NCBI GenBank assembly: GCA_021107705.1
Contig: JAIOSJ010000145.1
Span: forward strand, 1-32,173
From: Thermoanaerobaculales bacterium
GTDB taxonomy: Bacteria; Acidobacteriota; Thermoanaerobaculia; Thermoanaerobaculales; Sulfomarinibacteraceae
Direction: 5' to 3'
DNA: 32,173 nucleotides
The notes beneath the pieces are model-generated. The model ran no database searches, was not told where the DNA came from, and saw only the letters and a program-made list of their open reading frames with translations. The stretch's first letter is position 1. Every line of letters begins with the position of its first letter. The position numbers were made by a program, and so were the translations under genes. This document shows, in pieces, positions 23,167-32,060 of the stretch.

Positions 23167-23561
23167 ATGTTTTGAACGATCTCCCCGTGTGTCGCCCGGT
23201 TCGAATCACCGGCCTTCTGGTGCACCTGGTGGGTGCACCAGCGTCGCATTGTCTGCGGGGCCGGAAAGCGGGTGTAATTGGAACGAATACCCGACCCCGC
23301 ACAAAAAGCGAGCGGCGGCCTGCCCAACTACCGGGAGAACTGTTTTTGAACGACCTGCCCGTGAGTTGCCAGGTCGGACCTGTTGCACCCACTCAAACTA
23401 AACGCGAATCTCCCGCCTTCCGCACAATGACCTGGCCTGGCTCTCCACGGGAAGCGCTCTCCGACCTTGGTCCTCCCGGAAACGAGGTAGGCCGCCGCTC
23501 GCCTGAGCAGCGTGGTCGCAGACGCCTCGACCATTTTCCTTCGCGACCGCGCTGCTCGGGC
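23167..23561. repeat. Palindrome-rich gene-free island
   Basis: Between vapB and the OPT gene there are ~840 bp without a credible gene. It holds: a perfect 10-bp hairpin CTGGTGCACC-TGGTG-GGTGCACCAG (23217-23241); a long inverted repeat whose best core is GCGAGCGGCGGCCT (23308-23321) / AGGCCGCCGCTCGC (23489-23502), extending imperfectly over ~90 bp per arm; a 19-bp stem-loop at 23501-23561; and a direct repeat (TTTTGAACGAYCTSCCCGTG at 23168 and 23344). Could be a decayed mobile element or a structured RNA. Confidence 0.6.
23501..23561. repeat. Strong 19-bp stem-loop
   Basis: GCCTGAGCAGCGTGGTCGC pairs with GCGACCGCGCTGCTCGGGC with only two wobble pairs and a 23-nt loop. There is no T-tract. 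Confidence 0.65.
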
Positions 23562-23773
23562 GACGCTGGGGTGGCGAAAGCCGCACCAGAAGGCCGGGGA
23601 TGAAAGAATCCACAGCAACGCCCGTGGGGATGACCAACTTCGGGTGATTTATCCGCGGGGAGTCACGCCTGGTTTTGATTGATTTCCCGAGAGGGGCCGG
23701 GATTCCAATCTCAGGTTCACGGGTCGTTTCGCTTACTCGGGCCGGTCCGTCAGCCGAGTGAGAGAAGCCGCGT

Positions 23774-23779
23774 TACAAT
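23774..23779 (+). promoter_or_regulatory. -10 box of the OPT transporter gene
   Basis: TACAAT lies 28 nt before the ATG, leaving a short leader with AGGAGG. No clear -35 was seen. Confidence 0.35.
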
Positions 23780-23807
23780 GCCCGGCAGAACTTGCTGAGG
23801 AGGATCC

Positions 23808-25769
23808 ATGGCTGATAAGGACTTCCGTCCGTTCGTTCCCGCAAATACTACGATGCCCGAGTTCACCTTCAGAGCTCTGCTGCTGGGGGTGTTGATGGCA
23901 ATCGTGCTTGGCGGCGCCAATGCCTACCTTGGAATGAAGGTCGGCTTGACAGTGGCGGCCACTTTTCCGGCGGCGGTGGTGGCGATGGCGGTTTTGCGCA
24001 TGTTCAAGGCAAACATTCTCGAGGAGAATCTCGCCCGTACGACGGCTTCGGTTGGTGAAAGCCTGGTCGCCGGCGCCATCTTTACGATTCCGGCATTCAT
24101 TCTCACCGGCGCTTGGGACGAATTCCGCTTCCTCGAGGCCTCCCTGATCATGGGAATCGGCGGTGTTCTGGGGGTGCTTTTCGTCATCGTCCTTCGGCGC
24201 ACGCTGGTGGTTGAAAGCAACCTTCCGTTTCCGGAAAGTGTGGCGGCGGCTGAAATCGTCAAGGCGGGCCAGAAGGGTCAGACCGGTGCCGGCCTGGTGT
24301 TCGGCTCGATGGCCATTGCCGCAGCCTGGGAGCTGATCAAGAACTCATACGGGGTGCAGATTATTCGGGACAGCACGAGCACCTTCGTTCATTTCGGTCG
24401 TTCGGTGATCGAGGTGGCCGGAGAGAAGATCACCTACAGGGGCGGAATTCTTTTTTCGACTCCGGAAGCTTCTCCGATGGTGATGGGCGTCGGCTTCATC
24501 GTCGGCCTCCGCATTTCCGCCGTGCTCTTCTGTGGCGCAGTGATTGGATGGTTGGTATTGGTGCCCCTGGCTCTGTTCCTCAACCCGTCTTTGTTTGCCG
24601 GTGTTTCGGGCGAGGCGGGTTACATCGATCTGGCGAACGACGTTTGGTTCACACAGATCCGACCTTTGGCGGTCGGAACGATGATTGTCTCGGCTTTCTA
24701 CACTCTGTTCACCCTTCGGGGTTCTCTGGTGAACGGTGTGCGTCAGGCCCTGTCAGGGCTCTCGATTGCTGGTGGAGAGAGCGAAATCCTTCGCACCGAC
24801 CGAGACCTGAGTGTTCCAAAAGTCTTTGTGGCGATTGCCTTCATGGCGATTCCCATGTTCTTGCTTTATCGCTACTTTTCGGCCTCGAATATGGGCGCCA
24901 TGGTGCTCACAGCCGTGATGTTGGTGTTGGGTCTTTTGTTTGCGGCGGTCGCAGGTTACCTCGTCGGCTTGGTCGGCAACTCCAATAATCCGATCTCCGG
25001 TTTGACCTTGAGTTCCCTCGTCATTGCAGCTCTTTTGATGGTGATGATGGGCGTGACCGGGGTGCACGGCGTGGCCGGTGTTCTCGGTGTGGCCGGTGTG
25101 GTGTGTTGTGCCGCGGGCGTTGCCGGCGACATGATTCAGGATCTCAAGGTCGGTCATATTCTCGGCGGCACGCCGTGGCGCATGGAGTTGGCCGAGATCA
25201 TAGGCGTCATCGGCGCCGCCATGGCTCTGCCGGTAGTTCTGGCAGTTTTGGACAAGGTCTACACCATCGGATCTTCGGAGTTGCCCGCCCCCCAGGCCGG
25301 TTTGATGGCTCTGATGTCCCAGGGTATTGTCGGTGGGGAGATGGCGTGGCCCTTGGTGATCGCCGGTATCTTCTTCGGTGTGGCCCTCATTCTGATTGGT
25401 GCACCGGCGCCGATGCTGATCGCGGTAGGGATGTATCTGCCCTTCCAAACAACTTCAGCGGTGTTCGCGGGCGGTCTCATCAAGAAGGTTTTGGAGTGGT
25501 TCATGGACCGACGTGAGGCGGGGGTGGATGAGCGCAAGAGAGGTGAGAATGCCGGTATTCTGGTCGCCTCGGGGCTCATCGCCGGCCAGAGTCTTATGGC
25601 ATTGATCTTGGCTTTCGTCGTCCTTTACGGCAGCCTGGTGATGAAGCTTCCCGACGGAGAGAGGGTGTTGCCGCGGCTGATGGAAAATTTCTGGCTCGGA
25701 CTGGCTGTTTATCCCTTGTTGTTGGTGTTGTTGGTGGGGATACCGCTGATGCGAGCGAAAAAGGTCTGA
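23808..25769 (+). CDS. OPT-family oligopeptide transporter
   Basis: 653 aa, about 14-16 TM segments. The N-terminus PEFTFRALLLGVLMAIVLGGANAYLGMKVGLTVAATFPAAVV is diagnostic for the bacterial OPT branch. Later blocks are SVGESLVAGAIFTIPAFI, LPFPESVAAAEIVKAGQ, NSNNPISGLTLSSL and AGVVCCAAGVAGDMIQDLKVGHILGGTP. These transporters use a cation gradient to import peptides or metal chelates across the inner membrane. AGGAGG lies 4 nt before the ATG, a strong site. Substrate cannot be read from sequence; no peptidase gene is adjacent. Confidence 0.94.
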   Translation: MADKDFRPFVPANTTMPEFTFRALLLGVLMAIVLGGANAYLGMKVGLTVAATFPAAVVAMAVLRMFKANILEENLARTTASVGESLVAGAIFTIPAFILTGAWDEFRFLEASLIMGIGGVLGVLFVIVLRRTLVVESNLPFPESVAAAEIVKAGQKGQTGAGLVFGSMAIAAAWELIKNSYGVQIIRDSTSTFVHFGRSVIEVAGEKITYRGGILFSTPEASPMVMGVGFIVGLRISAVLFCGAVIGWLVLVPLALFLNPSLFAGVSGEAGYIDLANDVWFTQIRPLAVGTMIVSAFYTLFTLRGSLVNGVRQALSGLSIAGGESEILRTDRDLSVPKVFVAIAFMAIPMFLLYRYFSASNMGAMVLTAVMLVLGLLFAAVAGYLVGLVGNSNNPISGLTLSSLVIAALLMVMMGVTGVHGVAGVLGVAGVVCCAAGVAGDMIQDLKVGHILGGTPWRMELAEIIGVIGAAMALPVVLAVLDKVYTIGSSELPAPQAGLMALMSQGIVGGEMAWPLVIAGIFFGVALILIGAPAPMLIAVGMYLPFQTTSAVFAGGLIKKVLEWFMDRREAGVDERKRGENAGILVASGLIAGQSLMALILAFVVLYGSLVMKLPDGERVLPRLMENFWLGLAVYPLLLVLLVGIPLMRAKKV

Positions 25770-25812
25770 TTACGGTAGAATTGCGACGATGATAAGCAGG
25801 TGGAGGGTTGAG

Positions 25813-27441
25813 ATGACGAGTTTGGGACGTGCGTGTGGGTTTGGCTGGGTATTTTTCTTGGGGATGCTGGTAATCGGTGCATCTGGAGTTGTCGTGGCCG
25901 AAGATCTCTGTCAGGGGTTTGAAAAAGAGGGCCTCGTGACGCGACTCGACGGGCCACATGGCGTGATCGACGGGACCCTGGCGTCGGCCGATGATCTTAG
26001 GGCTCTGATTGAAGGCCAGAATGATGCTTTCTCCGCTGTTTTGGCCGAAAGGGGGCTCGCGGGGATAACTGAGGCGCTCTTCCATGCCCTTGCCGCCGGT
26101 CAGGTCGTGGAGACTCAACTCGAAAAAGGTGACATCCTCGAGTGGATGACGACGCGCAAGAAAGGCCGTGTGACATCGTTCGGGCCGGTTTGCATGGCGG
26201 CCAATAAGACCTATGAAGCGTTCGAGCTGGAGGTCAAGGAGGAGGGCCTCCTCGAAGATAAGATCCACACCTTTGTTGTTCCCAGGGTGTGCGGTAACTT
26301 GGCTCTCGTCTCGACCAGAACGGTGGTGAAGCCGCTGCCGCCAATTCCGGCGCCGATTGTGCTGTTGGCGATCGACAGAAACTGTGAGAGCGGCATGATC
26401 AAAGTGGACCCAGGCGGTTCATCCGAGGGCGTTCGGATCACGATGAAGACCCAGGATGGGATTGAGAAGGAAGTGGCGCCAGGCGAATTTGAGGATCTCT
26501 ATCGTTACTCCACGCCTCTCATTTTCACTGCTGTGGCGGAGAACACGTCACGCGAAGGCGCTGTTCAGAGAACTGAGAAAACGGTGACGGTGGATGCCTG
26601 TCCGGCGCCGGCGCCGGCCTGTAACTTGACCCTGAGCGGAGGTGACCTCTGGGTTCGGGATGAATTTGTCGTCAATGCCGACGGCCATTGGGCGAAGGAT
26701 GGGCTCGCCCTGCGTATTCTGGACGGCAAGGGTGATGAGGTGGAGCGGCTGGTCCCTGCACCGGCGCTGCCCTACACCACGTCGATCAGCAAGCCGGGTT
26801 TCTACCGGGTTCAGGGTGGGGCCACAAATGAGGTCGGTGAAACGGCGGGGTGCGAGGCCATGGTCTACGTTCGGCCGCGCTGGAACGTCAGGGCGCAGGC
26901 GGTGAACATCAGCCCGACCGACAGGGAACAGACTTTTGTTCTTCCGGGTAGCGATGTCCGGACCGTCGGCTTCGACAGCGGCCTCGGAGCGGAAGTGGGT
27001 CTCGAGTACCGTGCGACCCGAAGACTCGGCATCGAGGTTGGCGTGATGGCCGGTAGCGTTGACAGCCACTTGCGGCGCGATGTTTTCGGTCTGAATGCTG
27101 CCGACAGCGATTCGCTGGGTCTGACGACCTTCATCGGCGCCTTGAATTTCCACCTGACGAAGCAACCTGGGGTCGATTTCTACCTCGGTCCGGTGGTGGC
27201 CCTGATGGATGTCGGTGATGCCTCTTTCGAACTGCTTGGAGATACGGTCGACTTCGAGGGTGGGTCCGATTTCGGCTGGGGAGGTCAAATTGGTATCGAT
27301 GTGCCTTTGAGTCGGGCAACGGCGTGGGGTCTTCATCTCGGACTGCGTTTCCTCGATATCGACCTGGATGATGACGCGGACGCAGGATCGGTGAGATTGG
27401 ATCCTTTCATCGCCGGTCTGGGTCTGTCCTACGGCTTCTGA
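25813..27441 (+). CDS. Outer-membrane beta-barrel protein with N-terminal periplasmic region
   Basis: I use the ATG at 25813 (GGAGG 7 nt upstream); the in-frame ATG at 25789 sits 7 nt after a TAGAAT box and could be a leaderless start. A signal peptide (FGWVFFLGMLVIGASGVVVAED) leads a 542-aa product. Residues ~30-360 are Ig-like, beta-rich domains with Cys pairs (SGMIKVDPGGSSEGV, KTVTVDACPAPAPACNLTLSGG). The last ~190 residues are amphipathic strands of an 8-stranded OmpA/OmpW-type barrel (LGIEVGVMAGSV, VDFYLGPVVALMDVGD, WGGQIGIDVPL) ending in Phe, the usual assembly signal. Confidence 0.8.
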   Translation: MTSLGRACGFGWVFFLGMLVIGASGVVVAEDLCQGFEKEGLVTRLDGPHGVIDGTLASADDLRALIEGQNDAFSAVLAERGLAGITEALFHALAAGQVVETQLEKGDILEWMTTRKKGRVTSFGPVCMAANKTYEAFELEVKEEGLLEDKIHTFVVPRVCGNLALVSTRTVVKPLPPIPAPIVLLAIDRNCESGMIKVDPGGSSEGVRITMKTQDGIEKEVAPGEFEDLYRYSTPLIFTAVAENTSREGAVQRTEKTVTVDACPAPAPACNLTLSGGDLWVRDEFVVNADGHWAKDGLALRILDGKGDEVERLVPAPALPYTTSISKPGFYRVQGGATNEVGETAGCEAMVYVRPRWNVRAQAVNISPTDREQTFVLPGSDVRTVGFDSGLGAEVGLEYRATRRLGIEVGVMAGSVDSHLRRDVFGLNAADSDSLGLTTFIGALNFHLTKQPGVDFYLGPVVALMDVGDASFELLGDTVDFEGGSDFGWGGQIGIDVPLSRATAWGLHLGLRFLDIDLDDDADAGSVRLDPFIAGLGLSYGF

Positions 27442-27465
27442 GCCGATGGTCGAACGGTAGCCCCA

Positions 27466-27489
27466 AAGGGGTGACTTTGGTCACCCTTT
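27466..27489 (+). terminator. Hairpin after the outer-membrane protein gene
   Basis: AAGGGGTGAC-TTTG-GTCACCCTTT, 10 bp with one wobble, 24 nt after the stop. It is followed by TTTC and then G-rich sequence, so a weak intrinsic terminator. Confidence 0.5.
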
Positions 27490-27533
27490 CAAGGGGGGGC
27501 GCCCATACGCCCATAAGGAATGCGGGTTAAGTC

Positions 27534-27872
27534 GTGGTTGCTCAATGGGAACTCGGCGAATTGTTGCCGATCCGTCTGGCGGAGTGGGTCGAAAAGGATG
27601 GTGTCGTCGTCGTGCGATGCCCCCGACCCACCGGGCGCGGCTTCCGAGATCTTCAGGCGTGGTTTAGCTGGTGGACCGGTCCGCAGCGGATTCGGCTGGA
27701 CGAAATCGGTAGTGCCGCGTGGCGGCTCTTCGACGGTGAGACCACCCTCGGCCGGGTTACCGAGGTCCTCGAGAACGAAATGAATGCCTGTGATGGCGAA
27801 GCGATGGAGGACCGAGTCGATCTCTTCGTTCGAGTTCTCCTACGCGAGCGAATGCTCGAGCTGAGAGCGTGA
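27534..27872 (+). CDS. PqqD-like small protein
   Basis: 112 aa. The C-terminal part IRLDEIGSAAWRLFDGETTLGRVTEVLENE is the PqqD fold (peptide-binding winged helix) typical of RiPP recognition elements, ending with LFVRVLLRERMLEL. No precursor peptide or radical SAM enzyme is nearby; the neighbours are an outer-membrane protein and the EPS operon. Orphan PqqD proteins are often found with sugar-transfer genes, so a link to polysaccharide is conceivable. The GTG start lacks a good ribosome-binding site. Confidence 0.75.
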   Translation: MVAQWELGELLPIRLAEWVEKDGVVVVRCPRPTGRGFRDLQAWFSWWTGPQRIRLDEIGSAAWRLFDGETTLGRVTEVLENEMNACDGEAMEDRVDLFVRVLLRERMLELRA

Positions 27873-27910
27873 GAAGCTAAAGGTTCAGTCGTCCGCAAAA
27901 ACCCGGAAGA

Positions 27911-28095
27911 AAAAACACAGAGACACAGAGAACACAGAGCCGCACAGAGATTGTTTTCAACGGAACCGCCGGTCCGTGCCCGGCATGCGGACTTCGTCCG
28001 CGAGCGGCAAATGGAGGAACAGATGTCAAGAACGAGTTCTTGTCATCCGTTGCTCCTTTGCCTCAGTGCTCTCTGTGTTCTCTGTGTTGGTTTTT
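27911..28095. repeat. CACAGAG inverted-repeat element, copy 1
   Basis: The left arm AACACAGAGACACAGAGAAC...CAGAG (27913-27939) and right arm CTCTCTGTGTTCTCTGTGTT (28070-28088) are inverted, ~130 bp apart. No coding capacity. Similar repeats exist in other environmental genomes as far as I recall. 27873-28126 contains nothing else. Confidence 0.6.
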
Positions 28096-28126
28096 GCGCG
28101 TGGCTCAGAATTTGGTCGACAGCTTC

Positions 28127-29557
28127 CTACGATGCGCCACGGCCGAAGAGGACGGCCGGGATGGTTTTGAGGATGATTTTGAGGTCCGACCACAGGGACC
28201 ACTGGTCGATGTACTTGAGGTCCAGCCTCGTCCAGTGGTCGAAGTCGTCGATTGCGGCCCTCCCCGAGACCTGCCACAGACCGGTGAGTCCGGGCTTCAT
28301 CGAAAGGCGTCGTCTCTGCCAGCGGGAGTAGTGCATGACCTCATCAGGTATGGGCGGGCGTGGTCCGACCAAGGACATATGGCCGAGGAAGATGTTCACC
28401 AACTGAGGAAGTTCATCCAGTGAGAATCTCCTGAGCAGCCGTCCGATTCGGGTGATACGTGGGTCATTCCGGGCCTTGAAGGCGTGTCCGTTCACCTGGT
28501 TGAGGTGAGCAACTTCGTCGCGGCGAGCTTCGGCGTCCTGCACCATGGTGCGAAATTTGAATAGCTTGAACCGACGCCCGTTGAGGCCGCATCGTTCCTG
28601 GACGAAAAATACGGGACCGCGGGAGGTGACCTTATTTGCCATGCCAAGCAGGAGGAACAGGGGTGAGAGCACAATCAGGCCCGTGAAAGAAACCACCACG
28701 TCGGCAAGCCTCTTGAGGAACAGGGGGAAGGGAGATGCCGGCGTTGTCGTGAAGGTGAGCAGGGGAATGCCCTCGAGTTCTTCGAGCAGGACCCGTGCCT
28801 TGAGGTGGGGGAAGAACAGGGCGACGCGAGCCCTGATTCCAAGCTCCGAGCACAAGAGGACGGCGTCCTCAAACTCGTCCAGCCGGCGTCGGGAGAGAAT
28901 GAAGAAGACCTCGTCAACCACCTCTTCCTGAAGAATACGGGGCAAATCGTCGGCGCCTCCAAGAACCTCAAAATCGGCGAATTTCTCGGGAATCTCTCCG
29001 TTTGGGGCGACGAAACCGATCATCTTGAGACCCCAGTGAGGATGGGAATTGATGATGCGTGCGACCTCGGCTGAGCGGGAGTTCAGGCCGACGATGAGCA
29101 GGGTTCGAAAGTTGAATCCGCGGCGCCGCACCTGTTGTGCCAGGGTACGGAGGGCGAGCTTCTCGGCGAGGAGGAAAAGGAGGTTGAGCCCGGCGAAGAG
29201 ACCGAGAAAAGGCCGCGAGAGAAAATCCAACCGAAGCAGCCAACCGGCGGCCGCCAAGCTGAGGACTCCAAGAGCTACGACCTGAAGAACGTGCCATGCC
29301 TCTGCCGAGAGTGAAACCATGCGGCGAGATGTGTAGGCCTCCTGGGTGAGCAGAAGAATCGTCCAGATCGGAACGACCAGGGCCAACAGACCGAGATATC
29401 GGGACAGAGGATAGAGTTCGGTGGGGAAGATTCCCGGAAAGAGCTGCGGAGCAAGGTGAGAGCGCACCACCCAGGCAAGCAGAAAGGCCGCGACGGTGAG
29501 AACAACGTCGGTCAACCACACCCAGTAGGCGACGGTTTTGGCTCTTTCCTTCAGCAC
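28127..29557 (-). CDS. Polyprenyl-phosphate sugar-1-phosphate transferase (WbaP/CpsE type)
   Basis: Initiates exopolysaccharide repeat assembly by loading a sugar phosphate on undecaprenyl phosphate. It is 476 aa: five N-terminal TM helices, a CoA-binding-like Rossmann domain (FRTLLIVGLNSRSAEVARII), then the sugar-transferase domain with KRLADVVVSFTGLIVLSPLF, GPVFFVQERCGLNGRRFKLFKFRTM, RFSLDELPQLVNIF, MSLVGPRPPI and KPGLTGLWQVSGR. It overlaps the upstream glycosyltransferase by 7 bp. Confidence 0.93.
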   Translation of the reverse strand: MLKERAKTVAYWVWLTDVVLTVAAFLLAWVVRSHLAPQLFPGIFPTELYPLSRYLGLLALVVPIWTILLLTQEAYTSRRMVSLSAEAWHVLQVVALGVLSLAAAGWLLRLDFLSRPFLGLFAGLNLLFLLAEKLALRTLAQQVRRRGFNFRTLLIVGLNSRSAEVARIINSHPHWGLKMIGFVAPNGEIPEKFADFEVLGGADDLPRILQEEVVDEVFFILSRRRLDEFEDAVLLCSELGIRARVALFFPHLKARVLLEELEGIPLLTFTTTPASPFPLFLKRLADVVVSFTGLIVLSPLFLLLGMANKVTSRGPVFFVQERCGLNGRRFKLFKFRTMVQDAEARRDEVAHLNQVNGHAFKARNDPRITRIGRLLRRFSLDELPQLVNIFLGHMSLVGPRPPIPDEVMHYSRWQRRRLSMKPGLTGLWQVSGRAAIDDFDHWTRLDLKYIDQWSLWSDLKIILKTIPAVLFGRGAS

Positions 29558-30642
29558 AGCGACTCCAACAGTTTCTCATACGCGTCGGTTACGGACTCCC
29601 AACTGTAGCCGGCCCGAGCGCGTTTCGTCGAAGCGGCGCTGAGTTCCTTCAGACGCGGGGTGTCTTCCAGCAGTTCTGAGAGTCGTTGCGTCAGGTTGTT
29701 CTGTTCCTCAAAAGTAAAGAAGAGGCCGGCCGTGCGGGCCACTTCGCGGTTTTCGGGCGTGTCATACACAAAAATCGGCCTGCCGGCGCCCATGGCTTCA
29801 ACCAGCGCCGGATGGGTTCCCCCAACTTCGGTGGCGTGGATGTAGGCTCGGCAGTTGAACAATAACTCACGATATCCCTCGCCGTAGATCGGTCCCGGCA
29901 GAAGGACTCTCTCGTCGGCCGCCTCTCGGATACGGTGAGCCAATTCAGGAGCGTATGGCGCCCCGCCGACCATCACGAGTTTGCGCTCAGTTTCAAGATT
30001 TGCCCAGGCTGCGGCGACGCGATCGGGGTTGTTCTCCGGTTCGAAGCGGGAGACGTAGAGTCCGTATTCGCCCTTTTCAAGCCCAAGCGAATCCAGGGCT
30101 TGGGTCCCGACAGGTCGTTCGAGGTCGGATCCATAGGCGATCATCGTGGTTTCGGTCTTGTAGGTCTGGCGGTAATAGCTCTGGATGACCTCGGCATCGG
30201 TGATGACCCTGTCAGGCAGAAGGGCGGCGAGGCGCTCACAGAGACGATAGTAGGTTCGACCGGCCCATCCCCACTTGCGCCGGTTGCGTTCCAAGCCGTC
30301 CACGTTCAGAGCCACCGGTATTCCACCGAGTTGGAGAATGCGCACGAAGGGGGCATTGGCGGCGTTACACATGAGTACCGCATCGTAGCCTCGACGAAGG
30401 GCGTGAAAGGCGGAAAAAAAAGTGTGGCTGACGGTTTCGAGGTGTTTGCTGCGAATCGCGGGGATTACCACAATGTTCATGCCGCGGTAGGTCTTCAGAT
30501 CCGGGTCAACGAAGGCAGAACGACCGTAAACCCAGACCTCGTGACCCCGCTCGACGAGCCTGCGACCGAGTTCCTCCGCGAAGGTTTCGAACCCACCGTA
30601 GGACGCGGGCACACCTCGGGTTCCGAGAATCGCCAGTTTCAC
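29551..30642 (-). CDS. Glycosyltransferase with DUF1972 N-terminal domain (GT1/GT4-like)
   Basis: 363 aa, GT-B fold. The N-terminus MKLAILGTRGVPASYGGFETF is the DUF1972 signature seen in rhamnosyl- and related transferases; the donor-binding half has LYVSRFEPENNPDRV, LLPGPIYGEGYRELLFNC and GTHPALVEAMGAGRPIFVYD. Likely adds a sugar to the lipid-linked EPS intermediate. It overlaps the GT2 gene by four bases and the downstream transferase by 7 bp, so the three genes form one operon. Confidence 0.92.
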   Translation of the reverse strand: MKLAILGTRGVPASYGGFETFAEELGRRLVERGHEVWVYGRSAFVDPDLKTYRGMNIVVIPAIRSKHLETVSHTFFSAFHALRRGYDAVLMCNAANAPFVRILQLGGIPVALNVDGLERNRRKWGWAGRTYYRLCERLAALLPDRVITDAEVIQSYYRQTYKTETTMIAYGSDLERPVGTQALDSLGLEKGEYGLYVSRFEPENNPDRVAAAWANLETERKLVMVGGAPYAPELAHRIREAADERVLLPGPIYGEGYRELLFNCRAYIHATEVGGTHPALVEAMGAGRPIFVYDTPENREVARTAGLFFTFEEQNNLTQRLSELLEDTPRLKELSAASTKRARAGYSWESVTDAYEKLLESLC

Positions 30643-31664
30643 GAAGCATCGACCTCCTTTGTCCGTCCTGTCGGTCTACGGAACCAATGCGAAACCTGTC
30701 GGGACGATGCCTTGGACCTGCTCAGAACCCACCGGCGTCGTTTCCATGCATCGCTGCGCAGGCGCCAGGCCTCGAGGAGGGCCGGGAAAGACTGTCGCTC
30801 GATCGTCAGGCAGGCGCCGACGACCACGAGATCCCTCATTAGCCACCAAGGAAAACAGCGAAGGTGCCATGCAAGATCAGCGCAGTGGACGCGCAGGAGG
30901 AATCGATTCCTCACCGAGAGCCGATTGATATTCGCCTGATCCCGGCGGCCGAGTTCCAGGCGGAAGCCGCGTCCGTGGTGGGCCAGGGCCTCGGGTACGA
31001 ACAGGCAGCGCCAAGCCCTCCACTGGAGCCGCCAGGCGAGTTCGGCATCCTCTCGATAGGCAAAGAACGAAGAGGGAAAGACCTCACCGTCGGGGTAGGC
31101 CACGTCTTCGAGTGCGGTGCGACGAAAAAGGGTTGCCGCCCCGGTCCCACCAAAGACCCAGGCTCGATCCTTGGGGGCGTGGTCGAGTCCCGCTCCGGCC
31201 AGCCGATCGAAGTGACGGCCTTGAGGAGTGACCACCATGGCGGCGGCGTCGATGATATCCGTAGGTTCGAGATTTGGGCCCGCAGCACGCACCAGGAGTC
31301 CCGTGACCGATCCGATCTCGATGCTTTCAGGACTCTCCAGAGCGGCGTCGAAGAGACGTGCGACATAATCCGGTTGTGGGGCGCAGTCGGGATTGAGCAG
31401 CAAGACCCAGGGGGAGTCGGTTCGGGTCAGGGCGCGATTCATGCCGCCGGTAAAGCCGGTGTTGTGCTCCAGTCTTACGACTTCGGCGCCCGCCCTTTCG
31501 GCCATGAGGCAAGAGTCGTCGGTCGAACAGTTGCCGAGGACGACAAGCCGGTCATGAGATGGTTCCATGCTGCGAACTGCCCCAAGACAGGCGGCGCGGA
31601 CCTCAGCACTGCTGAAGGGGACTATCACAACGTCAAAGTGGGGTTGTTCAAGCACAACCGGCAT
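30639..31664 (-). CDS. Family 2 glycosyltransferase (GT2)
   Basis: GT-A fold: FDVVIVPFSSAEVRAAC, HNTGFTGGMNRALTRTD, WVLLLNPDCAPQPDYV (metal-binding acidic region), GGTGAATLFRRTAL and FFAYREDAELAWRLQWRAWRCLFVP, which match the rhamnosyltransferase-like GT2 group. The C-terminal ~100 residues are basic. The track opens at GTG 31724, but a hairpin (ACCTGGG-N7-CCCAGGT, 31723-31743) overlaps it; the ATG at 31664 keeps the full domain and is my choice. No strong ribosome-binding site at either. Confidence 0.88.
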   Translation of the reverse strand: MPVVLEQPHFDVVIVPFSSAEVRAACLGAVRSMEPSHDRLVVLGNCSTDDSCLMAERAGAEVVRLEHNTGFTGGMNRALTRTDSPWVLLLNPDCAPQPDYVARLFDAALESPESIEIGSVTGLLVRAAGPNLEPTDIIDAAAMVVTPQGRHFDRLAGAGLDHAPKDRAWVFGGTGAATLFRRTALEDVAYPDGEVFPSSFFAYREDAELAWRLQWRAWRCLFVPEALAHHGRGFRLELGRRDQANINRLSVRNRFLLRVHCADLAWHLRCFPWWLMRDLVVVGACLTIERQSFPALLEAWRLRSDAWKRRRWVLSRSKASSRQVSHWFRRPTGRTKEVDAS

Positions 31665-31776
31665 GGTGGCACAGTTGTCCGGGAGGTTCCACTGTTGGGG
31701 TCCTGCGCCGGTCGTATTGGACACCTGGGTAGAAGTCCCAGGTTACAGGTTCAGAAAACACAACGCGCTCCTCGAA

Positions 31777-31824
31777 CTGAGACCTGAGACCTGCAGCCTG
31801 AGACCCGAGACCCGAGACCTGAGG
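31777..31824. repeat. GAGACCYGA short tandem repeat
   Basis: GAGACCTGAGACCTGCAGCC then TGAGACCCGAGACCCGAGAC, about six imperfect copies of an 8-nt unit. Non-coding region upstream of the EPS operon; possible slippage locus. Confidence 0.55.
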
Positions 31825-31952
31825 TTTTGCCTCGCCTTTCGAAGTTGTTGGAGTGGGAGTTGCTATGAGGTCGCAATTGGGACGCGGAGCTCTTATCCGC
31901 AACGGGTGCCCATGAGAAAGGGCCATCGTATTCCTGGAACAACACAGGAGAA

Positions 31953-32053
31953 GATCTCGCAGAGAACGCTGAGAACGCAGAGAGAATGTCTTTACGAGAA
32001 ACCCCTCTTCCTTGTCTCCCCCCCCCTGCGACCTCTGTGCTCTTTGCGAGAGA
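31953..32053. repeat. CACAGAG inverted-repeat element, copy 2 (diverged)
   Basis: Left arm TCTCGCAGAGAACGCTGAGA and right arm CCTCTGTGCTCTTTGCGAGA are imperfectly inverted. Same family as 27911-28095. Confidence 0.45.
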
Positions 32054-32060
32054 ATAGTCT

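Noticed and set aside
23195-23241. tRNA-like T-arm GGTTCGAATCACCGG
   Set aside because: The 5-bp T-stem does not pair in the correct register, and no acceptor or anticodon arms are found; it lies in a palindrome-rich island.
25103-25516. Alternate-frame ORFs inside the OPT gene
   Set aside because: Shadows of a well-defined membrane protein; no independent start signal or homology.
28545-28931. Plus-strand ORFs antisense to the EPS sugar transferase
   Set aside because: Ser/Arg-rich shadow frames with no family or ribosome-binding site.
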